From the NCBI GenBank assembly GCA_046160725.1, contig JBJXHB010000329.1, positions 1 to 5,162 of the forward strand: a DNA stretch of 5,162 nucleotides, in the 5' to 3' direction. Position 1 is the first letter of the stretch. Each line of letters starts with the position of its first letter. Source of the DNA: JBJXHB01 sp046160725 (lineage in GTDB: Bacteria > Pseudomonadota > Gammaproteobacteria > Burkholderiales > Burkholderiaceae_C). This document shows positions 5,040 through 5,162 of this stretch, piece by piece. Made by a program: the position numbers and the translations under genes. Under the pieces are notes generated by a model, which worked only from the letters and a program-made list of their open reading frames with translations, was not told the DNA's origin and did no database searches.

Positions 5040-5161
5040 TGCAGTGTTTCGTTCTGTTTGTTGCTTAACCGGGAGTTGGCGCGAATGACCTTCTGCAGGA
5101 TGTCGCGAGCGCTCTTGGTCCAGATGAACGGCTTTGGGTTGCGGTTGTGATGGGCGACGTA
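5036..5161 (-). CDS. IS630-family transposase, C-terminal fragment (cut by the window end)
   Basis: The last 41 residues of a protein read from the right edge on the minus strand. They begin YVAHHNRNPKPFIWTKSARD and continue into a helix (ILQKVIRANSRL) ending NETLH. This is the recognisable tail of IS630/Tc1-mariner-type DDE transposases, just beyond the third catalytic acid, which lies outside the window. The TAG stop (5038-5036) overlaps the stop of the convergent GFA gene in a CTAG tetranucleotide. IS630-type elements insert at TA, often within CTAG, so the element boundary probably lies at about 5037-5039 and the stop may be supplied by the target site. Whether the element is intact cannot be judged here. 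Confidence 0.88.
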   Translation of the reverse strand, partial: YVAHHNRNPKPFIWTKSARDILQKVIRANSRLSNKQNETLH

Positions 5162-5162
5162 C
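5037..5162 (-). mobile_element. End of an IS630-family insertion sequence
   Basis: The transposase reading frame runs almost to the presumed terminus, so bases from about 5039 rightwards are taken as the element's right end. The TA at 5037-5038 is the candidate target duplication. The opposite end and its inverted repeat are outside the window, so the exact boundary is inferred. Confidence 0.6.

Overview
The window is high-GC bacterial DNA of proteobacterial character, most likely beta- or gammaproteobacterial. This rests on family types, strong GC at third codon positions and an IS630-type transposase end; the species cannot be named. All recognised genes except the transposase fragment lie on the + strand. 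The window reads as an accessory or patchwork region rather than a conserved core locus. I see no rRNA, tRNA, CRISPR array or integron attC sites.

Left part (1-657): a pyrimidine-rich 33-bp tandem repeat runs directly into a type II toxin-antitoxin pair of the HI1419/HI1420 type (RelE/ParE-fold toxin followed by an XRE-type antitoxin, overlapping by ATGA). The toxin frame is open to the window edge, but no in-frame start codon exists where the family normally begins. The pair is clearly less GC-rich than the rest.

Middle (658-2747): a GFA-family gene begins with a good ribosome binding site and a TTG codon, but loses family similarity after about 34 residues and runs into unrelated sequence, so it is a truncated relic. 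A complete UbiE-like class I SAM methyltransferase follows. After it comes a stretch of about 490 bases holding only one doubtful small membrane ORF, then a complete DUF1801 protein.

Right part (2748-5162): after a gene-poor gap there is a compact co-directional block of an AHSA1/SRPBCC protein, a GFA-family zinc protein, a GNAT acetyltransferase and a second, divergent GFA-family protein. Gaps of 69, 27 and 34 bases suggest one transcript. The block ends where the C-terminus of an IS630-family transposase reads in from the other strand; the two stop codons overlap inside a CTAG, the sequence type IS630 elements target.

How the genes work together is inference only. GFA, AHSA1, DUF1801, GNAT and small methyltransferase genes often occur together in stress or detoxification neighbourhoods, but nothing here fixes a substrate. 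No clearly new system was found. The most useful leads are the start-less toxin fused to an in-frame repeat, the chimeric GFA relic, and the three different GFA lineages in 4.3 kb.
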